Positions 25,360 through 33,993 of a DNA stretch of 42,859 bases are shown piece by piece. Position numbers and translations under genes: made by a program. Numbering within the stretch: the first letter of the stretch is position 1; each line of letters starts with the position of its first letter. This DNA is from Gammaproteobacteria bacterium. GTDB lineage: Bacteria > Pseudomonadota > Gammaproteobacteria > Steroidobacterales > Steroidobacteraceae. Below the pieces are notes generated by a model. It saw only the letters and a list, made by a program, of their open reading frames with translations, was not told the origin of the DNA and did no database searches. The stretch spans positions 1 to 42,859 of the forward strand of contig JANYAD010000006.1 of NCBI GenBank assembly GCA_025355165.1, written 5' to 3'.

Positions 25360-26720
25360 CCGGTGCCCTGAACACGCATACGGCGCGGGGAAGTTCGCGC
25401 ATCGCGAGCCTCGCTCAGCGCCTCGTGGCGGTGCAGCCCGCGGAGTTGCCGGCGCTGTTGGCGGCATTCGCCACCTTGTTCTGCATGTTCTCCAGCTACA
25501 CGATATTGCGGCCGATTCGCGACACCATGGGCATTACGTCCGGCTTGGAAAAATTGCCGTATTTATTTTGGGGCACGTTTGCCGCGATGCTGGCCATACA
25601 GCCCGTATACGGCTGGCTGACCTCGCGGCTGCGTCGGCCTGTATTCCTACCCTGGGTGTACGCTTTTTTTGTCGCCAACCTATTGGGCTTTTACGTCTGG
25701 TTCAATTTGCAGCAGGATCACACTTGGATCGCGCGCGCTTATTACATCTGGGTCAGTGTTTTCAATTTTTTTATCGTCGCCGTGTTCTGGAGCTTGATGG
25801 CTGACGTGTTCACGCGCGAGCAAGCAGGCCGTATGTTTGGTTTCATTGCTGCGGGTGCCAGCACGGGTGGTTTACTCGGCCCATTGGTGGCCGGCCGACT
25901 TGCAGTGCCGTTGGGTACCATCAATCTGCTGCTGATCTCGGCGGCGCTGCTGGGAGCGTCGGTTTTTTTTATGATGCGCGTGATTCGCTGGCAGCGCGCG
26001 TTCGGTACCGCTGCGCGCGGCATCGAGACGGACACGCCGTTGGGCGGAAGCATGCTTGCTGCATTTCAGCAAGTGCTTCGCTCCCGGTATCTGCTCGGGA
26101 TCGCTCTTTTCGTAATTTTTTTATCCTGGGTTTCGACGTTTCTCTATCTCGAGCAGCAGGCGTTTGTCGCCAAAGTGTTCGCGACTCGCGATGAGCGCAC
26201 GCGTTTCTTCTCTGATGTGGATTTCTGGGTGAATGCCTTCTCACTGTTTACCCAATTGCTGCTGTTTGGGCGACTCTTCAAGTGGGCCGGACACCGCGCG
26301 TTGCTGGTCTCGGTGCCGCTGCTAATGACGGTTGGGTATGGGATTTTCGCACTGCTACCGAGCTTCGCGGTGCTGGTAGGAGTGCTCGCGGTGCGCAGAG
26401 TCGGCGAGTACGCAATCACGCGTCCATGCCGCGATACTCTTTACACCGTTTGCACCCGCGAGGAGAAGTATAAAGCGAAGAGTCTCATCGATACGTTCAT
26501 CTATCGGGGAGGCGATGCGACCAGTGCGTCGATGTTTCAACTGCTAACGGGAGGCCTGGGGTTGAACGCCAGTGGCGTGGGCTGGTTCGGTGCCTTTATT
26601 TCGGCGCTGTGGACCCTGCTGGCGCTTGCACTCGGAAAGTCTCAGCAGCTCAGCGGCGCGCAGGGGGCGGCGCTAGAACAGTGTGCCCCGTTGTCAGACA
26701 AGGGAACCCAAGCCAGCTAG
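25356..26720 (+). CDS. MFS transporter, ATP/ADP-translocase-like
   Basis: This inner-membrane protein of 454 residues has about twelve hydrophobic segments. CMFSSYTILRPIRDTMGI and FFIVAVFWSLMADVFTREQA resemble the NTP/NDP translocase-like branch of the MFS found in free-living bacteria. The most likely start is the TTG at 25356, overlapping the epimerase stop, which suggests coupled expression. A link between a possibly exported epimerase and a carrier is plausible, but the cargo is not predictable. Codon use matches neighbours, with no sign of transfer. Confidence 0.8.
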   Translation: MTGALNTHTARGSSRIASLAQRLVAVQPAELPALLAAFATLFCMFSSYTILRPIRDTMGITSGLEKLPYLFWGTFAAMLAIQPVYGWLTSRLRRPVFLPWVYAFFVANLLGFYVWFNLQQDHTWIARAYYIWVSVFNFFIVAVFWSLMADVFTREQAGRMFGFIAAGASTGGLLGPLVAGRLAVPLGTINLLLISAALLGASVFFMMRVIRWQRAFGTAARGIETDTPLGGSMLAAFQQVLRSRYLLGIALFVIFLSWVSTFLYLEQQAFVAKVFATRDERTRFFSDVDFWVNAFSLFTQLLLFGRLFKWAGHRALLVSVPLLMTVGYGIFALLPSFAVLVGVLAVRRVGEYAITRPCRDTLYTVCTREEKYKAKSLIDTFIYRGGDATSASMFQLLTGGLGLNASGVGWFGAFISALWTLLALALGKSQQLSGAQGAALEQCAPLSDKGTQAS

Positions 26721-26724
26721 CGGC

Positions 26725-27042
26725 TCATTCGCTCGGCACAAACATCCACAGCAGCACATACGCGAGCAGGCCTGCGCCCGCACAAAGGAATAGTGCTACA
26801 AAAATCAGGCGCCATACCCAGGATTCGACGCCGGTCGCCCGCCCCAGTCCGCCGCATACGCCACCGAGGATTCGATCAGTGCGGCTGCGCCGAAATGTAT
26901 TGACGGCGGAGACGAGCGGTTGGTTGGAGCGCGCCTGTTCCCCGTTCAGCAACCGCGCTTTGGCGCTCGCGAATTCTTCCTCCGTGAGCACGCCGCGTGC
27001 GCGAAGCTCTGCCAACTGATTTAGCTCATCGGTCCAAGTCAT
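26725..27042 (-). CDS. PspC domain protein with N-terminal SHOCT-like segment
   Basis: The N-terminal 35 residues (LNQLAELRARGVLTEEEFAS) form a SHOCT-type short helical module. The C-terminal part is a PspC domain: RILGGVCGGLGRATGVESW followed by a membrane segment (LIFVALFLCAGAGLLAYVLLW). PspC proteins sense or relay inner-membrane stress. At 105 residues it is compact and complete. Its ATG overlaps the stop of the upstream glycine-zipper gene as ATGA, so the two are cotranslated. Confidence 0.9.
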   Translation of the reverse strand: MTWTDELNQLAELRARGVLTEEEFASAKARLLNGEQARSNQPLVSAVNTFRRSRTDRILGGVCGGLGRATGVESWVWRLIFVALFLCAGAGLLAYVLLWMFVPSE

Positions 27043-27263
27043 AGCGAAGTTCCCTTGCCGTTGTTTGCTGCCGCCTTGTCGTTATTTTTTTCTCGATGAT
27101 GTTCAATGACGCATCCGGCTGCCGCACCGAGTACTGCGTGGCGGTGAGCCACATGACCCGCCACAGCGCCGACGGCGGCGCCCTTAAGACAACCCTTGGC
27201 GGTGCTTACCGCCGGCAGCGTTGCAAGCAACGCAGCGAGAGCAAAATAGGGGAATTGATGCAT
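27039..27263 (-). CDS. Small secreted glycine-zipper-like protein
   Basis: A signal peptide (MHQFPYFALAALLATLPAVSTA) is followed by CLKGAAVGAVAGHVAHRHAV and LGAAAGCVIEHH, a glycine-zipper pattern of small residues that packs helices in membranes. Two Cys and several His occur. The tail is Lys/Asn-rich. Overlap with the PspC gene suggests a two-gene envelope-stress unit. The exact function is unknown. Confidence 0.75.
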   Translation of the reverse strand: MHQFPYFALAALLATLPAVSTAKGCLKGAAVGAVAGHVAHRHAVLGAAAGCVIEHHREKNNDKAAANNGKGTSL

Positions 27264-27556
27264 TTCCGTTCCTTAGCAGTGACAACAGTTACATAACACG
27301 CCACGCGGTCGGAATTGCGCAAATCAAGCGACAATTTACTGCTTCACCGCGACTAGCTCAGCTTGACATTTCCTGACGCGAGGCGGCGTTGCAATCGGGA
27401 ATCAGTTGCTCAATACTCTGGCGAATATCACATAAGCCGATTCACGTCATAACTAATCAATCGACGTGCATGCAATGAACGCTTAATACCGCTTATCTCA
27501 GACCTGGCCGGGACCAACTCGGCGGGTACGGCCACAGGTACAACAGGGGTTGCCAC

Positions 27557-29188
27557 ATGAAGCGAAATTACCGGCATTCTTTCCAAATGCAGCGGCGCCG
27601 CAGCGCGCCAATGCTGGGCATAGCGTTGTTGGTCGCAGCCGGGACTGTCTGGGCCGCAAACGATCTCGATACGCCCGCCGCACGCGGCACCGTGCAAAAA
27701 AGCGGTGCTGATACCTATAACATGGAGTGGCTGGGTCACGACGACCTGCAAGGCCGCACGGTGTATCAAACCACGGTGCACACCCAAGGAAATCGGGTGA
27801 TCGCCTATGTGGGACACTTCAACGGAAAGATGCTCAACCCGATGACGGGCGTGACGGAAACCAATGGTACTTCCATCGTCGATGTCACGGACCCTCGCGA
27901 TCCGATTTACCTCAAGCATCTGGTGGCCAGTCATGGCGGTGCGCGCATGGCGAAGCTGTGCGAGGGCAGTGAGCTGCCGCATGGCATTCACGGCAAGACA
28001 TATCTGCTGAGAGAGAACGGCGCCGTATCCCATGAAGTGTGGGATGTCACTGATCCGGCCAATCCGGCACTGGTCTCCACGCCGGTAACGGGGGTGGATG
28101 TGACGCACCGCAATTGGTGGGACTGCAAAAGCGGTATCGCTTACATCGTCGCGGGCGCTACCAAGTCGGGCGACGGCGCCTTCGACGGCTGGAACGGCAA
28201 CAGCAGCCCGGCGCAGCACCTCAAGATCTACGATCTCAGCAATCCAGCCAGTCCTAAATACATCATGGACTTCGGTTATCCGGGTCAGAACCCGGGCTCA
28301 ACGTTTGTCATGCCGGGAACCGAGGCCACCACCAAAACCGTACCGCCGGGCGTCCACGGTCCGATCGTCGTGAGTAGCTTCAAGGGCAAGGCGGTAGACC
28401 GGCTTTACATGCCGTATGGCGTGGGATCGGATGGCATCGTCCAAATCCTTGATTTGACGAAGGTTCTGCCACCGCCCTACGGCACCGGCAGCTACGCCAA
28501 TGTAAGCAAGCCCACCGACGCCGAGCTTCTGCAAGGTCAGATAGGCGTCATCTACATGCCCGGAGTCGAAGGCGGACACTCCGCCATACCCATCTACGGC
28601 ATTCCGTTGAAGCAGTACAGGAATTTCACGGACAACAACGTACGCGACGTGCTCGCGGTGAGTTCCGAGGAGACCGACAATCGCTGCACGGGATCGCCGC
28701 ATTTGATGTATTTGCTCGACATCACCAGCAAAATTGGTCAGGGAGGCAGTACCAGCGCGGAACAGCACCCCTGGCCGATGTCTACCGTGACGGTGGATGA
28801 CTTCTCCGCGCGGCCTAACTTCTGTTCCCGCGGCACTCGTTTCGGCGTTCACTCGCCTGCGGAGAACTTCGACGACCCCTCCTATGGCCGCCTGCTCACG
28901 AGCGCTTGGTTCGATGCGGGTATACGGGTCACGGACATCCGCGATCCCTACCATCCTCGGGAAGTAGCGCACTTCATCGCGCCGATCACCAAGTTCACGC
29001 AGCCCAGCACCGCCGTGATCAACGGCGTCAGCTACACCTCGCTGGACGTTTCTTGCGATAACACCGACGTCGATAACCGCGGTCTGCGCTATTGCGGCGA
29101 TCGGGTGGGCGGCGGACTCGATATCGCACGATTGACTGACGAAGCGGCGGAAATCGCCCGCGACGATAGCGGCGCTCACGAGGATTGA
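27557..29188 (+). CDS. Secreted LVIVD-repeat beta-propeller protein
   Basis: The product has an N-terminal signal (APMLGIALLVAAGTVWA) preceded by a basic stretch. The mature part shows repeated blade motifs: IVDVTDPRDP (107-116), VWDVTDPANP (161-170), IYDLSNPASP (224-233) and VTDIRDPYHP (near 470). This is the hallmark of LVIVD repeat propellers, usually cell-surface or periplasmic. Segments such as VASHGGARMAKLCEGSELPHG and ACGxDN-like CTGSPHLMYLL carry His and Cys that could bind metal. The ATG has AGGGG upstream. Its stop overlaps the start of the SBP-cupredoxin gene, so the two are probably made together. The catalytic role, if any, is unknown. Confidence 0.8.
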   Translation: MKRNYRHSFQMQRRRSAPMLGIALLVAAGTVWAANDLDTPAARGTVQKSGADTYNMEWLGHDDLQGRTVYQTTVHTQGNRVIAYVGHFNGKMLNPMTGVTETNGTSIVDVTDPRDPIYLKHLVASHGGARMAKLCEGSELPHGIHGKTYLLRENGAVSHEVWDVTDPANPALVSTPVTGVDVTHRNWWDCKSGIAYIVAGATKSGDGAFDGWNGNSSPAQHLKIYDLSNPASPKYIMDFGYPGQNPGSTFVMPGTEATTKTVPPGVHGPIVVSSFKGKAVDRLYMPYGVGSDGIVQILDLTKVLPPPYGTGSYANVSKPTDAELLQGQIGVIYMPGVEGGHSAIPIYGIPLKQYRNFTDNNVRDVLAVSSEETDNRCTGSPHLMYLLDITSKIGQGGSTSAEQHPWPMSTVTVDDFSARPNFCSRGTRFGVHSPAENFDDPSYGRLLTSAWFDAGIRVTDIRDPYHPREVAHFIAPITKFTQPSTAVINGVSYTSLDVSCDNTDVDNRGLRYCGDRVGGGLDIARLTDEAAEIARDDSGAHED

Positions 29189-30714
29189 AGCGGCCGGTTA
29201 TTTTATCCAGCAGGCGCCGCGCCCGTTGCGCGGGCGCCGCTCTGGTTTTCGTTGCGCTTAACGTTTTGGCCGCTGAAGACCTCACGGTAATCTCCTTCGG
29301 CCGTGCCGACCGCGCAGCGCTGGCCGCCGCCTACCTTGAGCCTTTCACGAAGTCCACGGGCATCCGCATAAATTCCTTGTCCTATGACGGACAAATTACC
29401 GAACTCACGCAAATGGTCCGAGCCGGGGCTCCGGTGTGGGATGTGATGCAGGTTGAGTCGCGAACGCTAGAACAGGGGTGCCGGCAAGGGCTGTTCGAAA
29501 GGCTCGATCCTGAGCGCGTCCCGTTGCTTAAGGATTTGATCCCCGGCGCGGTGTCCGATTGCGGCGTTGGGATTTTTGCTTGGGCGCAAGCCCTGGTCTA
29601 TTCGGATCGGCTCCGGGATGCGCCCCGTTCATGGGCCGATTTCTGGGATATCCGCCGCTATCCAGGCAAACGGGGGCTGCGGCATAGTGCCAAATACACG
29701 CTGGAGATCGCGCTGCTGGCCGACGGCGTTGCGCCGAAAGATGTGTACCGCACCCTCGCCACGGATGCGGGGGTGAAGCGCGCTTTCCAAAAGCTCGATC
29801 AGATTCGCAAGGACACGGTTTGGTGGCAGGCAGCGGCCCAACCGGCCGCCCTCATGGCAGCAGGATGGGTCAGCATGAGCTCGGCCTACACCCTGTGGTT
29901 CGATCCAGAGCAGGAACACAACCGCCATGCCCGGATCGTCTGGCGCCAAAGCCTTTACGACATCGACAGTTGGGCCATCACGAGCGGATCACCGAAGCGG
30001 GATGACGCCTACCGCTTCATTGCCTTTGCAAGTGCGCCGGAGCGGCAAAAGGTGCTATCCGAACAGCTTAACTACGGACCGACCAATCGACGTGCACTGG
30101 AGTTATTGCCCGCGCGTCTCGGCGATGCCCTGCCGAGCTCTCCGGCACACCTCGAGAACGCGCTGCGCATCGATACCGCCTTCTGGATCGAACATGGAGA
30201 TGCGCTCGAGCGGCGCTTCAATTCCTGGGCTCCCGCCGTCTGCCGTCAGCAGGAGGACGAGGATGACGATGACTACTTTGAACAGCCGGTGTGTCAGGAT
30301 GCTCAGGGAAACATGCGGGTCAGCCGAGGTCCGACCGACGCGAGCGGCATAGGCCAGCCCGGCAATCCGGCAGAGGTATCTCGGACTGTCAATGTGACGA
30401 TGAGCGATGCCATGCGCTTCACGCCCGAACGTATCGAGGCAAAGAAGGGCGAGACCGTGCGCTTCGTGCTGCAGAACAACGGACGATTGCGCCACGAAAT
30501 GGTATTGGGCGAGCCCGATGCTTTGCGCCGGCACGCAGCCATGATGCAAATGATGCCTGATATGCAGCACAGCGGTCCCAACATGGCGAGTCTAGCCGCC
30601 GGCGAGCGCGGCGAACTGATCTGGAGATTCACGCGTAGCGGCGCCGTCGCATTTGCCTGCCTGCAAAGTGGGCACCTCGAGGCCGGCATGAAGGGGTCAA
30701 TTGCCGTGCGGTGA
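29185..30714 (+). CDS. PotD-like periplasmic binding protein fused to a copper-site cupredoxin
   Basis: After a signal peptide ending near VLAA (residue 30), residues 31-355 form a type 2 periplasmic binding protein of the PotD/iron-binding kind (LTVISFGRADRAALAAAYLE, WDVMQVESRTLEQG, GIFAWAQALVYSDRL, SWADFWDIRRYPGKRGL). An acidic linker (EDEDDDD) leads to a cupredoxin at about 402-509. That domain has a complete type 1 copper ligand set, H437, C492, H497 and M502, in RLRHEMV and FACLQSGHLEAGM, plus a Met/His-rich loop at 446-467. The cupredoxin resembles copper-resistance cupredoxins. The start is a TTG overlapping the propeller stop. No permease or ATPase gene is near. A copper-linked periplasmic role is inferred. 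Confidence 0.85.
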   Translation: MKRPVILSSRRRARCAGAALVFVALNVLAAEDLTVISFGRADRAALAAAYLEPFTKSTGIRINSLSYDGQITELTQMVRAGAPVWDVMQVESRTLEQGCRQGLFERLDPERVPLLKDLIPGAVSDCGVGIFAWAQALVYSDRLRDAPRSWADFWDIRRYPGKRGLRHSAKYTLEIALLADGVAPKDVYRTLATDAGVKRAFQKLDQIRKDTVWWQAAAQPAALMAAGWVSMSSAYTLWFDPEQEHNRHARIVWRQSLYDIDSWAITSGSPKRDDAYRFIAFASAPERQKVLSEQLNYGPTNRRALELLPARLGDALPSSPAHLENALRIDTAFWIEHGDALERRFNSWAPAVCRQQEDEDDDDYFEQPVCQDAQGNMRVSRGPTDASGIGQPGNPAEVSRTVNVTMSDAMRFTPERIEAKKGETVRFVLQNNGRLRHEMVLGEPDALRRHAAMMQMMPDMQHSGPNMASLAAGERGELIWRFTRSGAVAFACLQSGHLEAGMKGSIAVR

Positions 30715-30889
30715 GCGAACGCGTCGGTAGCGCACCGGGAATTGCGCTGCTTTGCCGCAAAAGAAGATCGAGAAATGTCATCTCGGCAGACGCCCGGGGA
30801 AAGAAAATCGCGCTGTTTCTAGTAGAATTGAAGGCGTCAAGCACAGTTAGGAATGTGTATCGGACCTCAACATTTGCTGCCAAGAAAAA

Positions 30890-31216
30890 ATGCATAATTT
30901 ATTTGAAGGTCTGCAACGCGTCGAGAATCAATCCTCGAACGATAACGTTATCGAGCGAGTAGGGCTGTTGCCCGACGGAAGCCTCTACATCAAGCACGGC
31001 AGCCGTATCGAAGGTCATGGCCAATTCATGCTGAGTATCCATGTGCCCGCGACCCACGTGGCGCACGTGAAGGGGGTATTGTCGCTCGGACGCCCCGCGC
31101 TCTTGACCGATACCGAATTCCTAGATCTGATCACGGCGCGCTTCCCATCCGGAAGTCACATCATCGATTGGTTGCAGGAAGAAGGCGTGCCATTCGTGGC
31201 GCGCGGCGTCGCCTGA
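30890..31216 (+). CDS. Hypothetical protein (108 aa)
   Basis: This is a soluble protein without signal or membrane segments. It looks like a compact alpha/beta domain: VIERVGLLPDGSLYIKHGS, then GQFMLSIHVPATHVAHVKGV, and SGSHIIDWLQEEGVPF near the end. It follows the SBP-cupredoxin gene by 175 bases on the same strand and ends before a hairpin. Only a weak AAGA-type ribosome binding site precedes the ATG. The family is not recognised. Confidence 0.55.
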   Translation: MHNLFEGLQRVENQSSNDNVIERVGLLPDGSLYIKHGSRIEGHGQFMLSIHVPATHVAHVKGVLSLGRPALLTDTEFLDLITARFPSGSHIIDWLQEEGVPFVARGVA

Positions 31217-31233
31217 TCCATCCGCTTAAGTGA

Positions 31234-31264
31234 GCCAAAGCACATAGCGTGCCGGCGCTTTGGC
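31234..31264. terminator. Hairpin between convergent genes
   Basis: Eight-base arms GCCAAAGC (31234-31241) and GCTTTGGC (31257-31264) enclose a GC-rich loop of 15 bases. The hairpin lies 15 bases after the 108-residue gene and 12 bases from the end of the BrkB gene. There is no clear U tract, so the terminator role is likely but not certain. Confidence 0.45.
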
Positions 31265-31275
31265 AGTGCTCAGGC

Positions 31276-32187
31276 CTATGTTGGCTGCAGTACCATGGAT
31301 TTCGGGGGGACTTGAGCGCGCCTAGAGCCGCGTGCGTACGCGAATGCGCAGGTGAACTCGGCGCCGAATAGAAATATTTGCGCCGAATAATAAATCCAAA
31401 GCAGCAGCACAATCAGTGAGCCGGCTGCGCCATAAGCCGAGCTGAAAGCGCTTTTCCCCAAATATATTCCAATCAGCGCTTTTCCCAGCGTAAAGAGCAC
31501 TGTGGTGAAAAAGGCTCCGACCCAAACATCTTGCCACGCGATACGTTCCCGCGGCGTGTATTTGAATATGAGCGCAAACAAGACGACCGTCATTGCAAAA
31601 CTCACAGTGTGGTTGAGCCAGGCCACCCAATAAAGCATGGGCGGGAGGAACCCGCCGAGCCAATGGTTGACTGCACCGAGCGCCGCGCTCGCCAATAAAG
31701 AAACCAAGAGCAAGAACCCAATGCCTAAAACCAGACCTAGGGACAGCATTCTTGCGCGTACAAAGCGCCACCATGCGACTTTGTGGGCGACTTCGGGGGT
31801 TTTCCAAATTGTCTCCAGTGCCTGTTGCAGCTCCTGGAACACACTCATCGCGCCGACGATGAGCGCGATGATGCCGATGAATGCCGCGACGCCTTTCTGA
31901 TTGCTGTAATGCGCACTTAGCACCAGATCTCGTACCGCCGCCGCGCCGCCTTCGCCCAACAATGCCGGCAGTTCCGAAAGCACTCGCTGTTGCGCCACCT
32001 CAGCGCCAAACACGTACCCGACGATGGCCAGAGCAATAATCAATACCGGCGCAATGGAAAATAACGTGTAGTAGGCAAGCGCGGCACCCATGCTCGAGGC
32101 GCGGTCGGCAACCCATGCCGCCGCCGCTTTACGGATTATTGACCATAGGTCGCGGCCGGCCAGAAGGCGTTCCAGTGTTCGATTCAT
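31276..32187 (-). CDS. YihY/BrkB-family inner-membrane protein
   Basis: This 303-residue membrane protein has about six hydrophobic segments. Family motifs include DRASSMGAALAYYTLFSIAP near the N-terminus, LQQALETIWKTPE in the first loop, and YGAAGSLIVLLLWIYYSAQI with LFGAEFTCAFA near the C-terminus. Formerly annotated as ribonuclease BN, the family is now viewed as membrane proteins of uncertain transport role. The ATG is clear. It is followed upstream by ypfJ on the same strand with a 65-base gap. Confidence 0.94.
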   Translation of the reverse strand: MNRTLERLLAGRDLWSIIRKAAAAWVADRASSMGAALAYYTLFSIAPVLIIALAIVGYVFGAEVAQQRVLSELPALLGEGGAAAVRDLVLSAHYSNQKGVAAFIGIIALIVGAMSVFQELQQALETIWKTPEVAHKVAWWRFVRARMLSLGLVLGIGFLLLVSLLASAALGAVNHWLGGFLPPMLYWVAWLNHTVSFAMTVVLFALIFKYTPRERIAWQDVWVGAFFTTVLFTLGKALIGIYLGKSAFSSAYGAAGSLIVLLLWIYYSAQIFLFGAEFTCAFAYARGSRRAQVPPKSMVLQPT

Positions 32188-32252
32188 GGAAGCTCAATCC
32201 GTCAAAAGCTCAATAGGAAAGTTCGCAGCGACAAATCGAGCCACACTGGACG

Positions 32253-33122
32253 TTACAAACTCGACGCATTGATGGTGTCACACGCCTCGATCTGGCCGGA
32301 ATCAACGCCGCGTTTAAACCAAGCTGTGCGCTGAGCGCTGGTGCCGTGCGTAAAGGTCTCTGGCACGACCGTCCCGCGAGCTCGGCGCTGCAGAGTGTCA
32401 TCTCCGATCTGAGAGGCGGCATTCAGAGCCGACTCGATATCTCCAGATTCTAGGCGCCAGCCATGCTGCTTTTGGGAGCGAGTCGCCCACACGCCCGCGA
32501 AACAGTCGGCCTGCAACTCAATCCTGACGCTGAGAGCGTTCGCTTGTGCATCCCCGGCGCGTCCACGTTGGGCATTGACCGTGCCCAGAATGCCGAGCAA
32601 ATCCTGTACGTGATGGCCAACTTCATGGCCGATGACGTAGGCATGAGCAAACTGACCAGGGGCGCCCAGACGCTTGGTCATTACATCGAAGAAGCCCAAG
32701 TCTAAATATACGATCTTATCTTCGGGACAATAAAAGGGACCGGCCGCGGCTTGCCCCTGCCCGCAAGCGGTGGGGAAGCTGTCGCGAAACAACCTCAATT
32801 TAGGCTCTGTGTAGGTTTTTCCTTTCTCCCGAAACACTTCCGTCCACACCGTTTCGGTGCTGCGCAGGATCTGGGAGACGAATTTTGCCTGCGCATTGTT
32901 GGTAGGGGGCGCTTGCGCAGCGTGATCAGGGGCCGTTTGTGGCGCGGGTGCGGAATTGCCGCTCAGCAGTCCCAATATTTGCATGGGGCTGATGCCGAAG
33001 AACCAGCCTGCGATGACGGCGACGGCGATGGTTCCAAGACCTATGCCGTGGATGGGTCTAAAGCCCCCCGATCCGCGCACGTCCTCGACATTTTGACTCT
33101 CATCTTGGTTATTCAGGTCCAT
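32253..33122 (-). CDS. ypfJ: Neutral zinc metallopeptidase, YpfJ family
   Basis: This is a membrane-anchored zinc peptidase. A single hydrophobic segment (IHGIGLGTIAVAVIAGWFFG) follows a short cytoplasmic tail and precedes a periplasmic catalytic domain. The zinc motif is HEVGH at 166-170, with the third ligand probably Glu in IELQADCFAG. YCPEDKIVYLDLGFF is the family strand before the active-site helix. Length 289 matches. No substrate is known for the family. The gene lies between brkB and the LOG gene, all on the minus strand. Confidence 0.94.
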   Translation of the reverse strand: MDLNNQDESQNVEDVRGSGGFRPIHGIGLGTIAVAVIAGWFFGISPMQILGLLSGNSAPAPQTAPDHAAQAPPTNNAQAKFVSQILRSTETVWTEVFREKGKTYTEPKLRLFRDSFPTACGQGQAAAGPFYCPEDKIVYLDLGFFDVMTKRLGAPGQFAHAYVIGHEVGHHVQDLLGILGTVNAQRGRAGDAQANALSVRIELQADCFAGVWATRSQKQHGWRLESGDIESALNAASQIGDDTLQRRARGTVVPETFTHGTSAQRTAWFKRGVDSGQIEACDTINASSL

Positions 33123-33223
33123 TGCGGTTTCTCCCGTAATGCTGCAAAGACTACTACACCGCCATTTTTATGACGTAGGTGATAGAGGCGCCACGCTGTA
33201 AGAGGAACACCCAGGCCGCGGCC

Positions 33224-33988
33224 TCACAGGCTTCGGGAATGCGCAAATGAGGGTGTCGACTCTTCGGCTTCGACTTCAATCGCGGCTTTCAGCCGTTTGA
33301 GGGCGGCGGCGGGATCGTCCGCAAACTCAAATAACTGCAAATCCTCCGCGCTGATCATGCCATGTCGAACCAAGGCTTGAAAATTTATGATTTCATTCCA
33401 ATAGGCCGGTCCGTACAAAATAACGGGGATCTTGCGCCCCAACTTCTGGGTCTGCGCCAGAGTTAGAATCTCCATTAGCTCATCTAAGGTGCCAAAGCCG
33501 CCCGGAAACACCACCATGGCCCGCGCCAAATGTGCAAACCATAGTTTGCGCATAAAAAAGTAGCGGAATTTGAAACGCAATTCACAGGTTACATACTCAT
33601 TGGGTCGCTGCTCGTGCGGCAAACTGATGTTCAGGCCGATGCTGCGGCCCCCCGCTTCCCGGGCTCCGCGGTTTGCCGCCTCCATGATTCCGCCGCCGCC
33701 GCCCGAACAAACGACGAAGCGGCGGACACCCGAGGGCAAAGCCATGGACCACTCGGTGACCAGTCGAGCCAGCTCGCGCGCGTCGGCATAGAAGCGTGCA
33801 AGCGGTCCGTCTGCCGAGAGGCGCGCAGATCCGAAAAACACGATGGTATCGCGGACGCGCTGCCGGCGCAGGCGCCGCAAAGGATCCAAGTATTCAGAAA
33901 TAATTCGCAGCGGCCGCGCATCCTCGCTTGCGAGGAACTCCGAATCCTCGTACGCCAAAGGCGCCTCATCAAGCTCATTTTTCGTCAT
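33224..33988 (-). CDS. LOG family protein (TIGR00730, Rossmann fold)
   Basis: This is a member of the LOG/lysine-decarboxylase-like family with CSGGGGGIMEAANRGA near residue 95 and the signature PGGFGTLDE at 162-170, which binds the phosphoribosyl group. Some members release cytokinin-type bases from nucleotide monophosphates; others act as nucleotide 5'-monophosphate nucleosidases. An N-terminal extension of about 45 residues precedes the fold. It starts five bases after the RNB ribonuclease stop, so they form an operon. A role in nucleotide salvage after RNA decay would fit but is inference. Confidence 0.9.
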   Translation of the reverse strand: MTKNELDEAPLAYEDSEFLASEDARPLRIISEYLDPLRRLRRQRVRDTIVFFGSARLSADGPLARFYADARELARLVTEWSMALPSGVRRFVVCSGGGGGIMEAANRGAREAGGRSIGLNISLPHEQRPNEYVTCELRFKFRYFFMRKLWFAHLARAMVVFPGGFGTLDELMEILTLAQTQKLGRKIPVILYGPAYWNEIINFQALVRHGMISAEDLQLFEFADDPAAALKRLKAAIEVEAEESTPSFAHSRSL

Positions 33989-33993
33989 GGCTC

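Noticed and set aside
27428-29179. Two long minus-strand frames (293 and 263 codons) opposite the LVIVD propeller gene
   Set aside because: GC-rich third-position bias keeps them open. The translations show no family motif, and the plus-strand gene has a signal peptide and blade repeats.
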